This document shows, piece by piece, positions 8,603 to 17,744 of a stretch of 64,000 nt of DNA. Every line of letters begins with the position of its first letter. Within the stretch, counting starts at the first letter, position 1. Both the position numbers and the translations under genes were made by a program. The DNA is from an uncultured Flavobacteriaceae bacterium (lineage in GTDB: Bacteria; Bacteroidota; Bacteroidia; Flavobacteriales; Flavobacteriaceae): NCBI GenBank assembly GCA_947497245.1, contig CANMFO010000008.1, positions 1-64,000 on the forward strand. Reading direction: 5' to 3'. The notes beneath the pieces are model-generated. The model was given only the letters and a program-made list of their open reading frames with translations, was not told the origin of the DNA and ran no database searches.

Positions 8603-9436
8603 TCAAATTACCAGATGTTTTTGGATAAAGTGGGCCACGCCGTCTTCCGTGTTTTTAAGGGTAATATAATCGGCAATGGCCTTCACCTCGGCCCGTGCAT
8701 TGCCAACAGCGACCCCGCAACCAACATTTTTCAGCATTTCCATATCATTATAGTTGTCACCGAAGGCCACGACGTCCCGCGGAGAAGCCCGGTTTCCCAG
8801 CAAATGCCGTATGGCCGACATTTTGGAGACGGAACGGGGTGCGATCTCAATTAAGGTATCGTTGGAACGATACAGGTTCAGGCCAGTGCCAAAAAAATCT
8901 TGAAGTTTGGGAAATATGGCATCAGTGGAATCCTTGGTCCCCATCAACATCAGTTTATGGGCCCCAATGGTCCTTTGTTCCCAATCCGACAGGGTGGTTT
9001 CGGTATCCCTAAAAACCGGAACGGCCTTGGTATACCGGATTTCCTTTTGCACCCTTTCAGAATCCCGGTCTACGTACCATTCGTTTTTGTGGTACAGTCC
9101 CAGATGTATCCCATGACCTTGCGACATTTCAAAAATGCCCCTTACCATTGCGATATCGATTTCCGTGGACGCCAAGGCGACCCCCCCGTGAAGTACATAG
9201 GCTCCGTTGTAGCAGATAATGGGTTCGTGCAAGATGCCAAGATCTTGTTGTACATAGACCATTGACTTCGGCATACGGGCGGAGACCAGGATGACCTGCA
9301 TCCGATTACGTATTCGTGCAATTTCGGTAATGGCAAATGCCGACACATCGCTTTTGGTGGAAAGTAGGGTGCCGTCAAGATCGGAGCACAGAAATTTGTA
9401 GTTCACGAATTTTCGGTTTTGTTGTTTTTGATCCAT
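8603..9436 (-). CDS. Cof-type HAD family phosphatase
   Basis: The 277-residue protein carries HAD motif I in LCSDLDGTLLS (nucleophile and acid Asp residues), motif II in ILVSARMPKS, a type IIB cap, and motif IV in VVAFGDNYNDMEMLKNVG. The ending GVAVGNARAEVKAIADYIT is typical of the Cof subfamily, which dephosphorylates small phosphosugars, pyridoxal phosphate or flavin precursors. The substrate here cannot be told. It overlaps or abuts the DUF819 gene downstream, so the two probably share a transcript. Confidence 0.92.
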   Translation of the reverse strand: MDQKQQNRKFVNYKFLCSDLDGTLLSTKSDVSAFAITEIARIRNRMQVILVSARMPKSMVYVQQDLGILHEPIICYNGAYVLHGGVALASTEIDIAMVRGIFEMSQGHGIHLGLYHKNEWYVDRDSERVQKEIRYTKAVPVFRDTETTLSDWEQRTIGAHKLMLMGTKDSTDAIFPKLQDFFGTGLNLYRSNDTLIEIAPRSVSKMSAIRHLLGNRASPRDVVAFGDNYNDMEMLKNVGCGVAVGNARAEVKAIADYITLKNTEDGVAHFIQKHLVI

Positions 9437-9497
9437 CGGCCCGGTAGCGCTCCCCTTGCAGAGGACGGGACCATGGGATCCGACCGGTTCGCTTGGA

Positions 9498-11699
9498 TCA
9501 GATATTCAGCCAATAGGTGAATTTCAGGTTTATCGACCGGTATCGGGGCGAAAACTGGTCGACAAAATAATTGTCGTTGTACACAATGAACAGGTCGGAT
9601 AAAGGGGCAAAACGCCATTGCAATCTTGAGTTGATGCCCAAATTGTCTTTTTGGTTGCTGTATTGTACCAGTGTGGACCAAAAGAGTGATTTGCTGAAGG
9701 TAATCTCCACTTTTGGACTTATTAACCACAAATTGGCGCTGGGATAAGGGTCTGGCAATGCAATTTTGTTGTAGTTGAGCGCTAGGGAGATCTGTGCACG
9801 TGGCTGAAGCCTGAGGAAAAGGGTAGCGTCCAAGGAAAATATATCCCCGTTAAAAAAGCGGCCCAGGGAGGATTCGCCCATTAGAGTGAGCACATTGGCG
9901 CGATTCGACATATAGGCGATGTTGAAACTACTGTAGTTATACCCAAGATTATTGGGCAGAGGAAGCCCCCCTTCCGTATTGGTAGGGTCAAACTCATCCG
10001 TGGACGTTAAAAAGGTGTAGCTGTTGATAAAGCCCAAACTCACTTCCGATTGGTTTTGAAACTCCAATTTTCCAGTGAGTGCTATGTCGTGATCGGTCTT
10101 TTTGTAATCCAGACTTGGTCGCCAGGTGACAATGGGAAAAAGTTCCACACTAATATTGTTGATGGACTTCCCTACCGGCCAGAATATTTTTTCAAAGGAT
10201 GTTGCCGATTTCAAAATATCCGTTCGGGGCACGAAACCCAGCTTGGAGGTGAAATCTTCATCAATGTAGGCAAGATCACTGAATATGTTGAAATATCGGG
10301 ATTGGCGCGATAGAAAGGCGCCGGCCGAAAAATTGCCCTCCCTATCATCGGGCTGGAAGGATTTATGGGTATAAAACTTACCGATCCACTTATTGTCCTT
10401 GGAGGCCAGGTTGTAATCCATGCCCAGGACACGGTTGTATTCATCCCCACGTTCCACAAAATCGTAGTCTTTGAACGACTGTCTGTTGATAAAGAACATG
10501 CCGATATTGGAACGGGTGAATACCTTGCGTTGTAGTGCCAACATGGTGTTGTTGTTGGAAGCGATTTGATTTCCAATATCTTCGTCGGTCTGGATACTGA
10601 GTACCCCTAGACGCCAATCCTGGTTTAGCTTTCCACTCAAGCGGATACCTCCCAAGATCCTGTTTTCTATGGAGTTGTCGGCCGTGTCCTGGGCGATACC
10701 GATGCGCCTTGAAAAAAAAGGGTTGGCATCCCTGCTCCCGCCGAAGCTTCCAAAGAGATCACTATTATCAATAAAAAACTGTCGCTTTTCGGGCAAGGAC
10801 AGCTCGAAACGGGTGAGGTTCGTAATAATGTCATCGACCTCCACATTTGAAAAATCCGGATTTACCGTGATGTCCAAATTCATTCCGTTGCCAATGGCAA
10901 CCTTGGCATCGCCTCCGAACTTAATGTTCGTTTCGCGTGCTTCCATTTCAAAATCCCTTTCGGAAATTGTGTTTACAAAAGGAATGATGGCCAAAGGCGT
11001 CCTTGATTTGCCCAAGGGCCTTTCAAAATGCATATCCCCCATAAACGCAAGGCTAACCAGGAACTGGTTTTGGGGCACCCTGATCCAGGTACTTCGCTCA
11101 TTGGTCTGCAGATCGAAACGATAACTTTGAAACCGCCATTTGGTCTCACCTTCCCTAAATTTAAAAGAGGTAAGGGGAATGGCCATTTCGGCCGTGTAGT
11201 AGTCCCCATATATTTTCGATTCGCCCTTCCATTTAACATCCCAAGAAGAATTGAAGCCCCGTAAATCGGAACCGCCTCCCGATATCTGCACCTCTCTTCG
11301 GACCCCGTAGGGGTTTATTCCGAACATAAAGGCGTTGGTACCATCGTTGAAGGTATCGAAAACCAAGCTCATACTATCCCCGGTGCTCGCCCTAAAATCT
11401 CTTTTCAATGAGGGAATCACCCATTTGTCACCGACCGATTTCACGGTGATGCCTATGTAGAGGTGCGTATCACTTATCACCATTTTGATGTTACTGGGCT
11501 GTTTGGCCAGCACGGTATCGGACGGAAAATTTTGCTGAAAATCATGGGCTCCATCAGCGGTTTTCCAAAAGGCTTCGTCCAGGACCCCATCGATATTGGG
11601 AATCTCGGACACATATTTTACGGTAAAGGATTTATCGGGATTTTGCCCATGAAGGGTACTCAAAAAGAAAAGTGCAACAACGCAAAGCGTTTTGATCAT
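9498..11699 (-). CDS. DUF5916 outer-membrane protein with CBM9-like N-terminus
   Basis: The product has 733 residues with a signal peptide ending LHGQ. Residues about 25-220 form a carbohydrate-binding family 9-like (DOMON) beta-sandwich, opening with the hallmark IPNIDGVLDEAFWKTADG. The rest is DUF5916, rich in alternating strands ending in an aromatic-flanked final strand (LKFTYWLNI), consistent with an outer-membrane barrel. Family members are common in Bacteroidota, often near proteases or glycoside utilisation genes, but have no proven function. It is a single gene on the minus strand. Confidence 0.9.
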   Translation of the reverse strand: MIKTLCVVALFFLSTLHGQNPDKSFTVKYVSEIPNIDGVLDEAFWKTADGAHDFQQNFPSDTVLAKQPSNIKMVISDTHLYIGITVKSVGDKWVIPSLKRDFRASTGDSMSLVFDTFNDGTNAFMFGINPYGVRREVQISGGGSDLRGFNSSWDVKWKGESKIYGDYYTAEMAIPLTSFKFREGETKWRFQSYRFDLQTNERSTWIRVPQNQFLVSLAFMGDMHFERPLGKSRTPLAIIPFVNTISERDFEMEARETNIKFGGDAKVAIGNGMNLDITVNPDFSNVEVDDIITNLTRFELSLPEKRQFFIDNSDLFGSFGGSRDANPFFSRRIGIAQDTADNSIENRILGGIRLSGKLNQDWRLGVLSIQTDEDIGNQIASNNNTMLALQRKVFTRSNIGMFFINRQSFKDYDFVERGDEYNRVLGMDYNLASKDNKWIGKFYTHKSFQPDDREGNFSAGAFLSRQSRYFNIFSDLAYIDEDFTSKLGFVPRTDILKSATSFEKIFWPVGKSINNISVELFPIVTWRPSLDYKKTDHDIALTGKLEFQNQSEVSLGFINSYTFLTSTDEFDPTNTEGGLPLPNNLGYNYSSFNIAYMSNRANVLTLMGESSLGRFFNGDIFSLDATLFLRLQPRAQISLALNYNKIALPDPYPSANLWLISPKVEITFSKSLFWSTLVQYSNQKDNLGINSRLQWRFAPLSDLFIVYNDNYFVDQFSPRYRSINLKFTYWLNI

Positions 11700-11762
11700 T
11701 GGTCGGGAGTTAGGTAGTCCAAATTTAGTACATCCTAGCGTTAAAAAAATCCCAAAATTCCT

Positions 11763-11930
11763 CTAAGCACCGTCCTTTTTCCTGGGTTCGCGCTTGGCCT
11801 CCCTAAGACTTTTCATCAACATATATTCAATTTGCCCATTTGTACTGCGAAACTCGTCGGCCGCCCATTTTTCGATAGCTTTCAACATGTCTTCGTTCAA
11901 ACGCAAGGCAAATGCTTTCTTCTGGCCCAT
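11763..11930 (-). CDS. Arc-type ribbon-helix-helix DNA-binding protein
   Basis: This short gene encodes 55 residues from ATG 11930 to TAG 11763. The sequence KKAFALRLNEDMLKAIEKWA followed by ADEFRSTNGQIEYML is a clear ribbon-helix-helix fold: a basic N-terminal strand (residues 4-10) that would enter the DNA major groove, then two helices, then a basic tail. RHH proteins bind as dimers to short inverted repeats. A perfect 11-bp inverted repeat lies 47 bp upstream of the start, a possible autoregulatory site. The upstream neighbour on the same strand is an SPFH gene, a pairing I recognise from related genomes but whose meaning is not established. Confidence 0.88.
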   Translation of the reverse strand: MGQKKAFALRLNEDMLKAIEKWAADEFRSTNGQIEYMLMKSLREAKREPRKKDGA

Positions 11931-12253
11931 GTTCAAGGTTTAGTAAATCTGCAATATACATCACAAGCCGACACAACCTTGGAAAATCTTCGATCATATT
12001 TTCCAAGGACTTCTTTTTTTGTAACAGGATGCCGTACTCTTTTCATTTGTCCCGTTTTATGTTTCAATGGATCGACCCGGTGGTTTCCGTCTTTTTTTGT
12101 GCGCCAACCAACATTTGTCCTACTTTCAGAACCAATTGGACCTTTTTGTTTCTACCGCCCTTGGGGACACTTCTGCACTTTCTGCCATGCTATTGGAACC
12201 GATTTGGAGCCACCACTGATTAAAACAAGGAGTGTCATGTGCCATCCACATGC
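11931..12253. other. Intergenic region between RHH and SPFH genes
   Basis: This 323-bp gap holds the inverted repeat at 11977-12008 and nothing else I can support. Short frames exist on both strands but have improbable compositions (Cys, Phe and Trp rich). Confidence 0.6.
11977..12008. promoter_or_regulatory. 11-bp inverted repeat upstream of the RHH gene
   Basis: CCTTGGAAAAT and ATTTTCCAAGG flank a 10-base loop. On the minus strand no T run follows, so an operator or transcript hairpin is more likely than a terminator of the SPFH gene, though that remains possible. Confidence 0.5.
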
Positions 12254-13114
12254 CTAGTGGTTCAAGGTTCCGGTATTTACGATGGGCGAGGCGTCCTTGT
12301 CGGAACATAGGACCACCATCAGGTTGCTCACCATGGCCGCCCTGCGCTCTTCATCAAGATCTACCACACTTTTCCTGCCCAATTCTTCCAAGGCCATTTC
12401 CACCATGCTCACGGCGCCCTCCACAATTTTGTGCCTTGCGGCAACTATGGCCGTAGCCTGCTGTCTTTTGAGCATGGCATTGGCGATCTCCTGGGCATAG
12501 GCGAGATACCCGATCCTGGCTTCCAATACCTCGATACCCGCCATGGAGAGGCGCTCTTGTACTTCGGTTTCCAAAGCATCGCTTACCTCGTTTACACTGG
12601 AACGAAGGGTAATGTCCTCATCCAGGCCCTCATCGGCAAAATTATCGTACGGGTACATACTCGCCAATTTTCGTACGGCGGCATCGGTCTGTACCCTGAC
12701 AAAGTTTTGGTAGTCGTCCACATCAAAGGCAGCCTTGTACGTATCCGTGACACGCCATACCAAAATGGTACTGATCATCACGGGATTGCCCAATTTGTCG
12801 TTCACCTTTAGACGCTCACTATCGAAGTTACTGGCTCGGAGCGATATGCGTTTTTTGGTATAGAAAGGGTTTACCCAGAAGAGGCCATTCTTTTTGATGG
12901 TGCCCACATATTTTCCAAACAGGAGGAGCACCCTGGAACTGTTCGGCTGGATCAGAACAAAACCGGGGAGAATGAGAATCCCGAGAAAAGTGATCAAAAC
13001 CGGAAGTACCGTTTGCGCGCGGACCAAAAATATGATGCCGCCAACAATGGCCATCAAGGAAAGCAAGAACATGAGATAGCCATTGATGGGACTTAAATGT
13101 TTTTCGTTTGTCAT
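12254..13114 (-). CDS. SPFH (band 7/stomatin-like) domain membrane protein
   Basis: The 286-residue protein has two N-terminal hydrophobic helices (residues about 13-32 and 36-55), then an SPFH domain starting LIQPNSSRVLLLFGKYVGT, with IGYLAYAQEIANAMLKRQQA forming the late helical coiled region typical of stomatin and prohibitin-like proteins. These scaffold proteins form large membrane assemblies and influence membrane domain order and protein stability. The genetic partner here is the small RHH regulator downstream. Three GATAT half-sites lie in the promoter region (13128-13160), hinting at specific regulation. Confidence 0.9.
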   Translation of the reverse strand: MTNEKHLSPINGYLMFLLSLMAIVGGIIFLVRAQTVLPVLITFLGILILPGFVLIQPNSSRVLLLFGKYVGTIKKNGLFWVNPFYTKKRISLRASNFDSERLKVNDKLGNPVMISTILVWRVTDTYKAAFDVDDYQNFVRVQTDAAVRKLASMYPYDNFADEGLDEDITLRSSVNEVSDALETEVQERLSMAGIEVLEARIGYLAYAQEIANAMLKRQQATAIVAARHKIVEGAVSMVEMALEELGRKSVVDLDEERRAAMVSNLMVVLCSDKDASPIVNTGTLNH

Positions 13115-13127
13115 GACATTGGATTTA

Positions 13128-13160
13128 TATGATATTAAATTGATATCATAAATATATCAA
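13128..13160. promoter_or_regulatory. Overlapping GATAT inverted repeats before the SPFH gene
   Basis: TATGATAT (13128-13135) pairs with ATATCATA (13143-13150), and TTGATAT (13140-13146) pairs with ATATCAA (13154-13160). Both have seven-base spacers, and the group lies 14 bp upstream of the SPFH start codon. This is the layout of a repressor operator with overlapping dyads. Confidence 0.5.
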
Positions 13161-13208
13161 AATAAATAATATGTGGCAAATTTTTTTTGGCGATCGCTTT
13201 TGGGGAGG

Positions 13209-15482
13209 TCAAGGATTGGAGTTGCGCGATCTAAAGCGTTTGCTCTTTTGCCTGTTCGGGTTCTTGAACAGTCTTTTAAAGAACCCGTCCCTTTTGATCG
13301 GGGCGCAATCCAGCTTATCCAAAACCGATGGGGAAGTAGGTCGGAACCTGGCCTGGGTGATCGACCTGAACACAGGATCTCTGTTCAATTTTTGATACCA
13401 GAGTGCGAACAAGGGAAGGGCGGCATTGGCCCCCTGCCCAAGGCGGGTACTTTTGAACCCAATTTCATGGTTGTCCAGTCCTACCCAAGTGATATGCACC
13501 AGTTTTGGGGTCAGGGCCACGAACCAGGCATCCTTGTTGTTCTGCGTGGTACCCGTCTTACCCGCAATGTCGTTCTTCAGTTTATATGCGGTGCGGATTC
13601 TGGAAGCGGTACCATGGTTTACGGTCGACTTCATCATTTCGAGCATGAGCTGCTCCGTTTCTTCGGTAAAAGCACGAATTTTAGCTCTTTTTGGCTCAAA
13701 ATTGGCCAAAACAGAATCTTTTCGATCTGTAATGCCCTGTATCAAATAGGGAAGCACCGCTTTTCCACCGTTGACATAGCCTGCGTATGCCCCGGCCAAC
13801 TCATTGACATATATTTCCCCTGTTCCCAGGGCAAGGGAGGGTTGTTTGGGCTGCTTGGAAAACACGCCCATTTTTTTGGCCTGGTCCAGTACATTGTCGA
13901 TACCGGTCCGTTCCAGTACCTTGACCGCCACAGTATTTACCGAGTTGCTCAAAGCTTCCTCCATGGAATAGTTGAGATAGGTTTCATCTTTGTCGCTTGA
14001 ATTGCTGGGAGACCATCCCTTTAGGTTTTCATAGGTCACTTCCTGTGCCGAAAAATAGGTGCAGGCAGGAATCCCCGACTCCAATGCGGCAGTGTAGACA
14101 ATGGGCTTGAAGGTAGATCCGACCTGTCGCTTGCTCTGAGCTACATGATCATATTTAAAATGTTTGAAGTCCACTCCACCGATCCAGGTCTGTACTGCTC
14201 CGTTCTGCGGATTTATTGATATGGACCCCGTGTTCAAAAACTTCATAAAATGTCTTACACTATCAATGGCACTGGCCGCCCCTGTTTTTTCCCCGTTCCA
14301 GTCGGGCAGTGCCATGTTTCGTTTTTGGCTTAAGGAATCCCAGGCTTCTTGATGGCTCAGGCCATTTTGGACCAGTTTTTTGTAATGTGGTGTGTTTCGG
14401 ACCGCTTTTTCAACAAGGCCCTTATTGACCTTCCATGGCGCTTTTTCTCCATAACTGGCCTCAAAGCGATTTTGGAGCGATTTCATGTGCTTTTGCATCA
14501 CCTCTTCGGCCATTATTTGCATTTTGTAATTTAAGGTGGTGTAAATCTTGAGCCCAGAGGTATAGATATTGTAGTCGTTGCCCTTTTCTTTTTCGATTTT
14601 GCCCCATTTGAGCAATTGCTTTCGAACTTCTTCCCGGAAATAAGCGGCAACTCCCGTATTGTGGTCAAATTGTTTATAGTCCAGTTCCAAGGGTAGAAGG
14701 GCCAGACTATCCTTTTGTGCTTCTGTAAGAAACTTGTTTTTCGCCATCGACCGTAGTACCAGGTTTCTTCGGCCCAAACTGTTTTCCGGAAACACCCGGG
14801 GATTGTACCCGTAGGTCGCCTTGAGCATGCCCACCAAGACAGCTGCCTCTTGAATGCGCAACTGGGCGGTATGTTTGTTAAAAAACTTTAGGGAAGCACT
14901 TTCTATCCCAAAGGTATTGTCCCCAAAAGAAACGGTGTTGAGGTAATGTGCCAGGATTTCCTTTTTTGAAAAACTGTTCTCCAGTCGGGAAGCGATGATC
15001 ATTTCCTGTAGCTTGTTCACCGTAAGGTTCGATCCGCCACGATCCTTTCTGGGATACAGGTTTTTGGCCAGCTGTTGGGTGAGGGTACTGCCCCCTCCGG
15101 AAGATTGGTCCTGCATTAAAATGGTTTTCAGGGCTACCCGGAACAAACTGCGATAGTCGATTCCCGAATGCTGGTAAAAACGCTCATCTTCAATGGCCAC
15201 AAGGGCTTCCAGTAGGTGTTTCGGAAAATCCGCATAGGTTATGGGCTGTCTGTCGAAGAGGTAATATTTTCCAATGAGCACGCTGTCGGCGGTATAGACT
15301 TCTGAGGCGCGCTGGTACTCAAATCCCGAAAGTTCCTTTTGGGTGGGGAGCTTGCCCCATCCCCCAAAATAAACACTTAGGAAAAATAGGGTAAGACCAA
15401 CGACCAAGATGCCCACTCCCAGTAGTCCATATCGAAGATATGGGGATTTTATCTTTTTTAATAAGAGGCCAAATCTTTTCAT
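13209..15482 (-). CDS. Class A penicillin-binding protein (PBP1A-type)
   Basis: The 757-residue protein has an N-terminal cytoplasmic tail and one membrane helix (about residues 18-40). A GT51 glycosyltransferase domain follows with EDERFYQHSGID, GGSTLTQQLAKNLYP and the EILAHYLNTVSFGDNTFGIE motif. The transpeptidase domain has SxxK as GSTFKPIVYT, SxN in ALSNSVNT, and KTGT in AGKTGTTQNNKDAWF. All catalytic motifs are intact, so it should both polymerise lipid II and cross-link peptidoglycan in the periplasm. The tail after the transpeptidase domain is short and basic. It is a single gene divergent from the S1/P1 nuclease. Confidence 0.94.
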   Translation of the reverse strand: MKRFGLLLKKIKSPYLRYGLLGVGILVVGLTLFFLSVYFGGWGKLPTQKELSGFEYQRASEVYTADSVLIGKYYLFDRQPITYADFPKHLLEALVAIEDERFYQHSGIDYRSLFRVALKTILMQDQSSGGGSTLTQQLAKNLYPRKDRGGSNLTVNKLQEMIIASRLENSFSKKEILAHYLNTVSFGDNTFGIESASLKFFNKHTAQLRIQEAAVLVGMLKATYGYNPRVFPENSLGRRNLVLRSMAKNKFLTEAQKDSLALLPLELDYKQFDHNTGVAAYFREEVRKQLLKWGKIEKEKGNDYNIYTSGLKIYTTLNYKMQIMAEEVMQKHMKSLQNRFEASYGEKAPWKVNKGLVEKAVRNTPHYKKLVQNGLSHQEAWDSLSQKRNMALPDWNGEKTGAASAIDSVRHFMKFLNTGSISINPQNGAVQTWIGGVDFKHFKYDHVAQSKRQVGSTFKPIVYTAALESGIPACTYFSAQEVTYENLKGWSPSNSSDKDETYLNYSMEEALSNSVNTVAVKVLERTGIDNVLDQAKKMGVFSKQPKQPSLALGTGEIYVNELAGAYAGYVNGGKAVLPYLIQGITDRKDSVLANFEPKRAKIRAFTEETEQLMLEMMKSTVNHGTASRIRTAYKLKNDIAGKTGTTQNNKDAWFVALTPKLVHITWVGLDNHEIGFKSTRLGQGANAALPLFALWYQKLNRDPVFRSITQARFRPTSPSVLDKLDCAPIKRDGFFKRLFKNPNRQKSKRFRSRNSNP

Positions 15483-15549
15483 TTATGCAATATCCTGCTA
15501 AAAAAAACAACCCAAAGGGTTTTTAACAATACCTTAATTTGCGTTTCCT

Positions 15550-15557
15550 TATTTTTG
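15550..15557 (+). promoter_or_regulatory. Probable -7 element of the S1/P1 nuclease gene
   Basis: TATTTTTG matches TAnnTTTG and lies 61 bp upstream of the start codon, within the divergent PBP/nuclease intergenic region. Confidence 0.5.
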
Positions 15558-15618
15558 GAGCAGAAATTTCCGATGCACCCTTTCCGTACCGGAACCATCG
15601 AACAAATATATTCTGAAA

Positions 15619-16389
15619 ATGAAGAAACTCGCACTATTGCTTTTTTTTGTTGCCCAAATTTGTTTTGGAAATGCCATGTTCTGGTCCAAGACGGGTCATA
15701 GGGTGGTGGGGGAGGTAGCCGAAAAGCACCTGACCAGAAAGGCCCGAAGGGCAATCAAAAAACTGCTGAACGGACAAAACCTAGCCGGAGTATCAAATTT
15801 TGCCGATGAGATCAAGGCCGATAGAACGTACAGGGAGTTCAGTGCCTGGCACTATGTAAATTTCCCCGCCGACAAAAAGTACACCGATGTGGAACCCAGC
15901 AAATATGGCGACCTGATCGTTGGTATTGAAAAATGCATTACGGTTATAAAAGACGAAAACAGCCCTCGGGCCGACAGGGCATTTTATCTAAAAATGCTCA
16001 TACACCTTATCGGAGACCTACACCAACCCATGCACGTAGGCCGTTTGGAGGATAAGGGCGGAAATGATATACAGGTACAATGGTTCGGGAAGGGAAGTAA
16101 CTTGCACAAGGTATGGGATGCCAATATGATCAATGATTATGGCATGAGCTATACCGAGCTGGCGCGATTACTGCCCGATTTGGGCAAGAATCAAAGAAAA
16201 GCCCTACAGAAGGGTACCATTTATGATTGGGTAGAGGAGTCCCAGGAGGTTGCCAATCAACTGTACGAATCGGTCGAAGTGGGCGAGAAGTTGGCCTACC
16301 GCTACGGGTATAAATGGTGGGGCACAGTGGAAACCCAGCTGCAAAAAGGCGGGTTGCGGTTGGCCAAGGTCCTGAACGGATTGTTTTAG
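15619..16389 (+). CDS. S1/P1 family secreted nuclease
   Basis: The 256-residue protein has a signal peptide ending GNA, followed by MFWSKTGHRVVGEVAEKHL; in this family the mature N-terminal Trp and the His of GHR bind the trinuclear zinc site. Further zinc ligands occur in the helix around SAWHYVNFP, in LIHLIGDLHQPMHVG, and in the final NDIQVQWFG segment. The enzyme cleaves single-stranded DNA and RNA and 3'-nucleotides, probably for phosphate or nucleotide scavenging. Removal of two extra residues (Met, Phe) would be needed to expose the Trp, so the cleavage site is uncertain. Confidence 0.92.
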   Translation: MKKLALLLFFVAQICFGNAMFWSKTGHRVVGEVAEKHLTRKARRAIKKLLNGQNLAGVSNFADEIKADRTYREFSAWHYVNFPADKKYTDVEPSKYGDLIVGIEKCITVIKDENSPRADRAFYLKMLIHLIGDLHQPMHVGRLEDKGGNDIQVQWFGKGSNLHKVWDANMINDYGMSYTELARLLPDLGKNQRKALQKGTIYDWVEESQEVANQLYESVEVGEKLAYRYGYKWWGTVETQLQKGGLRLAKVLNGLF

Positions 16390-16517
16390 GGGCTGTCCCC
16401 GGCAGGGACTGCAAAGTTTGGCACAGCATTTGTATTGTATGGAGTGAAGCTAGGTGCGAGGACATTAATGTGGCTTACCAACATGTTAAAGGCAGTGCTT
16501 ATCTTTTCCAAATAGGT

Positions 16518-16548
16518 AAAAAAAATCGGTCCCCACGGCCGATTTTTT
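16518..16548. terminator. Intrinsic terminator between nuclease and AraC genes
   Basis: AAAAATCGG and CCGATTTTT form a stem around TCCCCACGG, with a T run on the plus strand and A run before it. It can serve both convergent genes. Confidence 0.85.
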
Positions 16549-16668
16549 AGTTATGGCCCCAAAGCCTGGGTTCATTCGTTCCTCGGAGGATTTTATGGTC
16601 ATCCGCATTTGGTGCCGCCAACAGTGCCGGGTTCCGTCCCAGCTCCCTCTTTGCGCATGGGGCGGCCG

Positions 16669-17553
16669 TTACTGAAGTACGGTTTTTAACTGATTTCTGT
16701 ATTCAGATGGATTCTGGCCCGTAAACGTCTTGAACGATTTGTTGAAATGCGAGAAATTGTTGAATCCGCTTTCGAAACAGACCTCGGTAATGCTCATGGG
16801 CCTTTCGGCCAATAGTTTCGATGCGTGCACCAAGCGGTACTCGTTGACGAACTGCACAAAGGTCTTGTTTGTGATCTTCTTGAAATACCTACAGAACGAA
16901 GGGATGGTCATACTTACCCTATCGGCCATTTGCTCCAGGGAAATTTCCTCTTTGAAGTGGTTCTTTACAAAGTTGAACACGATATTGATGCGGTCGTTGT
17001 CCTTTACTTCGGTTTCCATGGAAAAACCCGCACCGTTCAGGACCTTGAAATCTTGCGAGTTGCCCAGTTCGTTCAAAATGTTCAAAATCGATAGCAATCG
17101 CTGAAAATCGGTCTGATACTCCAAAAGTTCCATTTTCTCGCCGATTTTCTGCTTTATCCTACCCTCGAATGCAATACCGCCCTGGCTTATTTCAAAAAGA
17201 TTTTGGATTCTTTTCATTTCTGGAATGGCAAAGAAGTCGTTTCCCAAAAAATCCATTTTCATCTGTACCACGGTCTCGCTTTTATTTCCGGTCAATTGAT
17301 CGGTGAGGCCACAGTGCGGTAGATTGCTCCCGATCAGGATCAGGTCACCATTGGTGTAATAGGAGACATGGCTGCCGATTTGACGTTTTCCAGATCCCCC
17401 GTTTACATAAACCAACTCGATCTCGGGATGGTAGTGCCAACGATTGTTCCTGTTCAGTCGGTCCTCATCAAATTTTTGATAGGTGAAAGAGTGGCCAAAA
17501 TTGGGTTCTATGGCCTCAAAAGCAGGTTTATGCTTGATCATTCCTCGATTCAT
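16669..17553 (-). CDS. AraC family transcriptional regulator with cupin sensor domain
   Basis: The 294-residue protein has an N-terminal cupin (RWHYHPEIELVYVNGGSG carries the His/Glu cluster) for small-molecule binding. The C-terminal double helix-turn-helix of AraC type runs from about residue 190, and its second recognition unit includes EVCFESGFNNFSHFNKSFK. This layout is typical of regulators of sugar uptake or catabolism. No obvious regulated operon is adjacent; it faces the nuclease gene tail-to-tail and is divergent from the secreted protein at 17780, the best candidate target by position. Inverted repeats lie at 17605-17623 and 17639-17658 in the shared intergenic region. Confidence 0.92.
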   Translation of the reverse strand: MNRGMIKHKPAFEAIEPNFGHSFTYQKFDEDRLNRNNRWHYHPEIELVYVNGGSGKRQIGSHVSYYTNGDLILIGSNLPHCGLTDQLTGNKSETVVQMKMDFLGNDFFAIPEMKRIQNLFEISQGGIAFEGRIKQKIGEKMELLEYQTDFQRLLSILNILNELGNSQDFKVLNGAGFSMETEVKDNDRINIVFNFVKNHFKEEISLEQMADRVSMTIPSFCRYFKKITNKTFVQFVNEYRLVHASKLLAERPMSITEVCFESGFNNFSHFNKSFKTFTGQNPSEYRNQLKTVLQ

Positions 17554-17604
17554 TTTAAATCAAAATTAGCTAACTCCGTGTCGGTTGCACTTTACAAAAT
17601 TACC

Positions 17605-17658
17605 TAAAATATATGGTATTTTACCCCTCAACATTAAATTAACCTTTACAGAGGTTAA
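17605..17658. promoter_or_regulatory. Two inverted repeats in the divergent AraC/17780 promoter region
   Basis: TAAAATA/TATTTTA (17605-17623, 5-base spacer) and TTAACCT/AGGTTAA (17639-17658, 6-base spacer) are both perfect 7-bp arms. They are plausible protein-binding sites, although the first is AT-rich and could be chance. Confidence 0.35.
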
Positions 17659-17744
17659 AATAGCACACAAATACGGAAATCCTGTGGTTGTCAATCCCTA
17701 CGATCATGACTAGGTTTGTGCCATAATTTAATCAGTAACCCATT

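Noticed and set aside
8571-8606. Earlier TTG start for the DUF819 protein
   Set aside because: It would add a hydrophilic 12-residue tail not typical of the family; kept only as an alternative because the four-base overlap with the HAD gene is suggestive.
13173-14000. A 275-codon plus-strand frame antisense to the penicillin-binding protein
   Set aside because: The opposite frame has intact SxxK, SxN and KTGT motifs; this one has none and an odd composition.
16551-16668. A minus-strand open stretch of about 40 codons below the AraC stop
   Set aside because: It is out of frame with AraC, has no start and no similarity I recognise; GC-rich chance frame.
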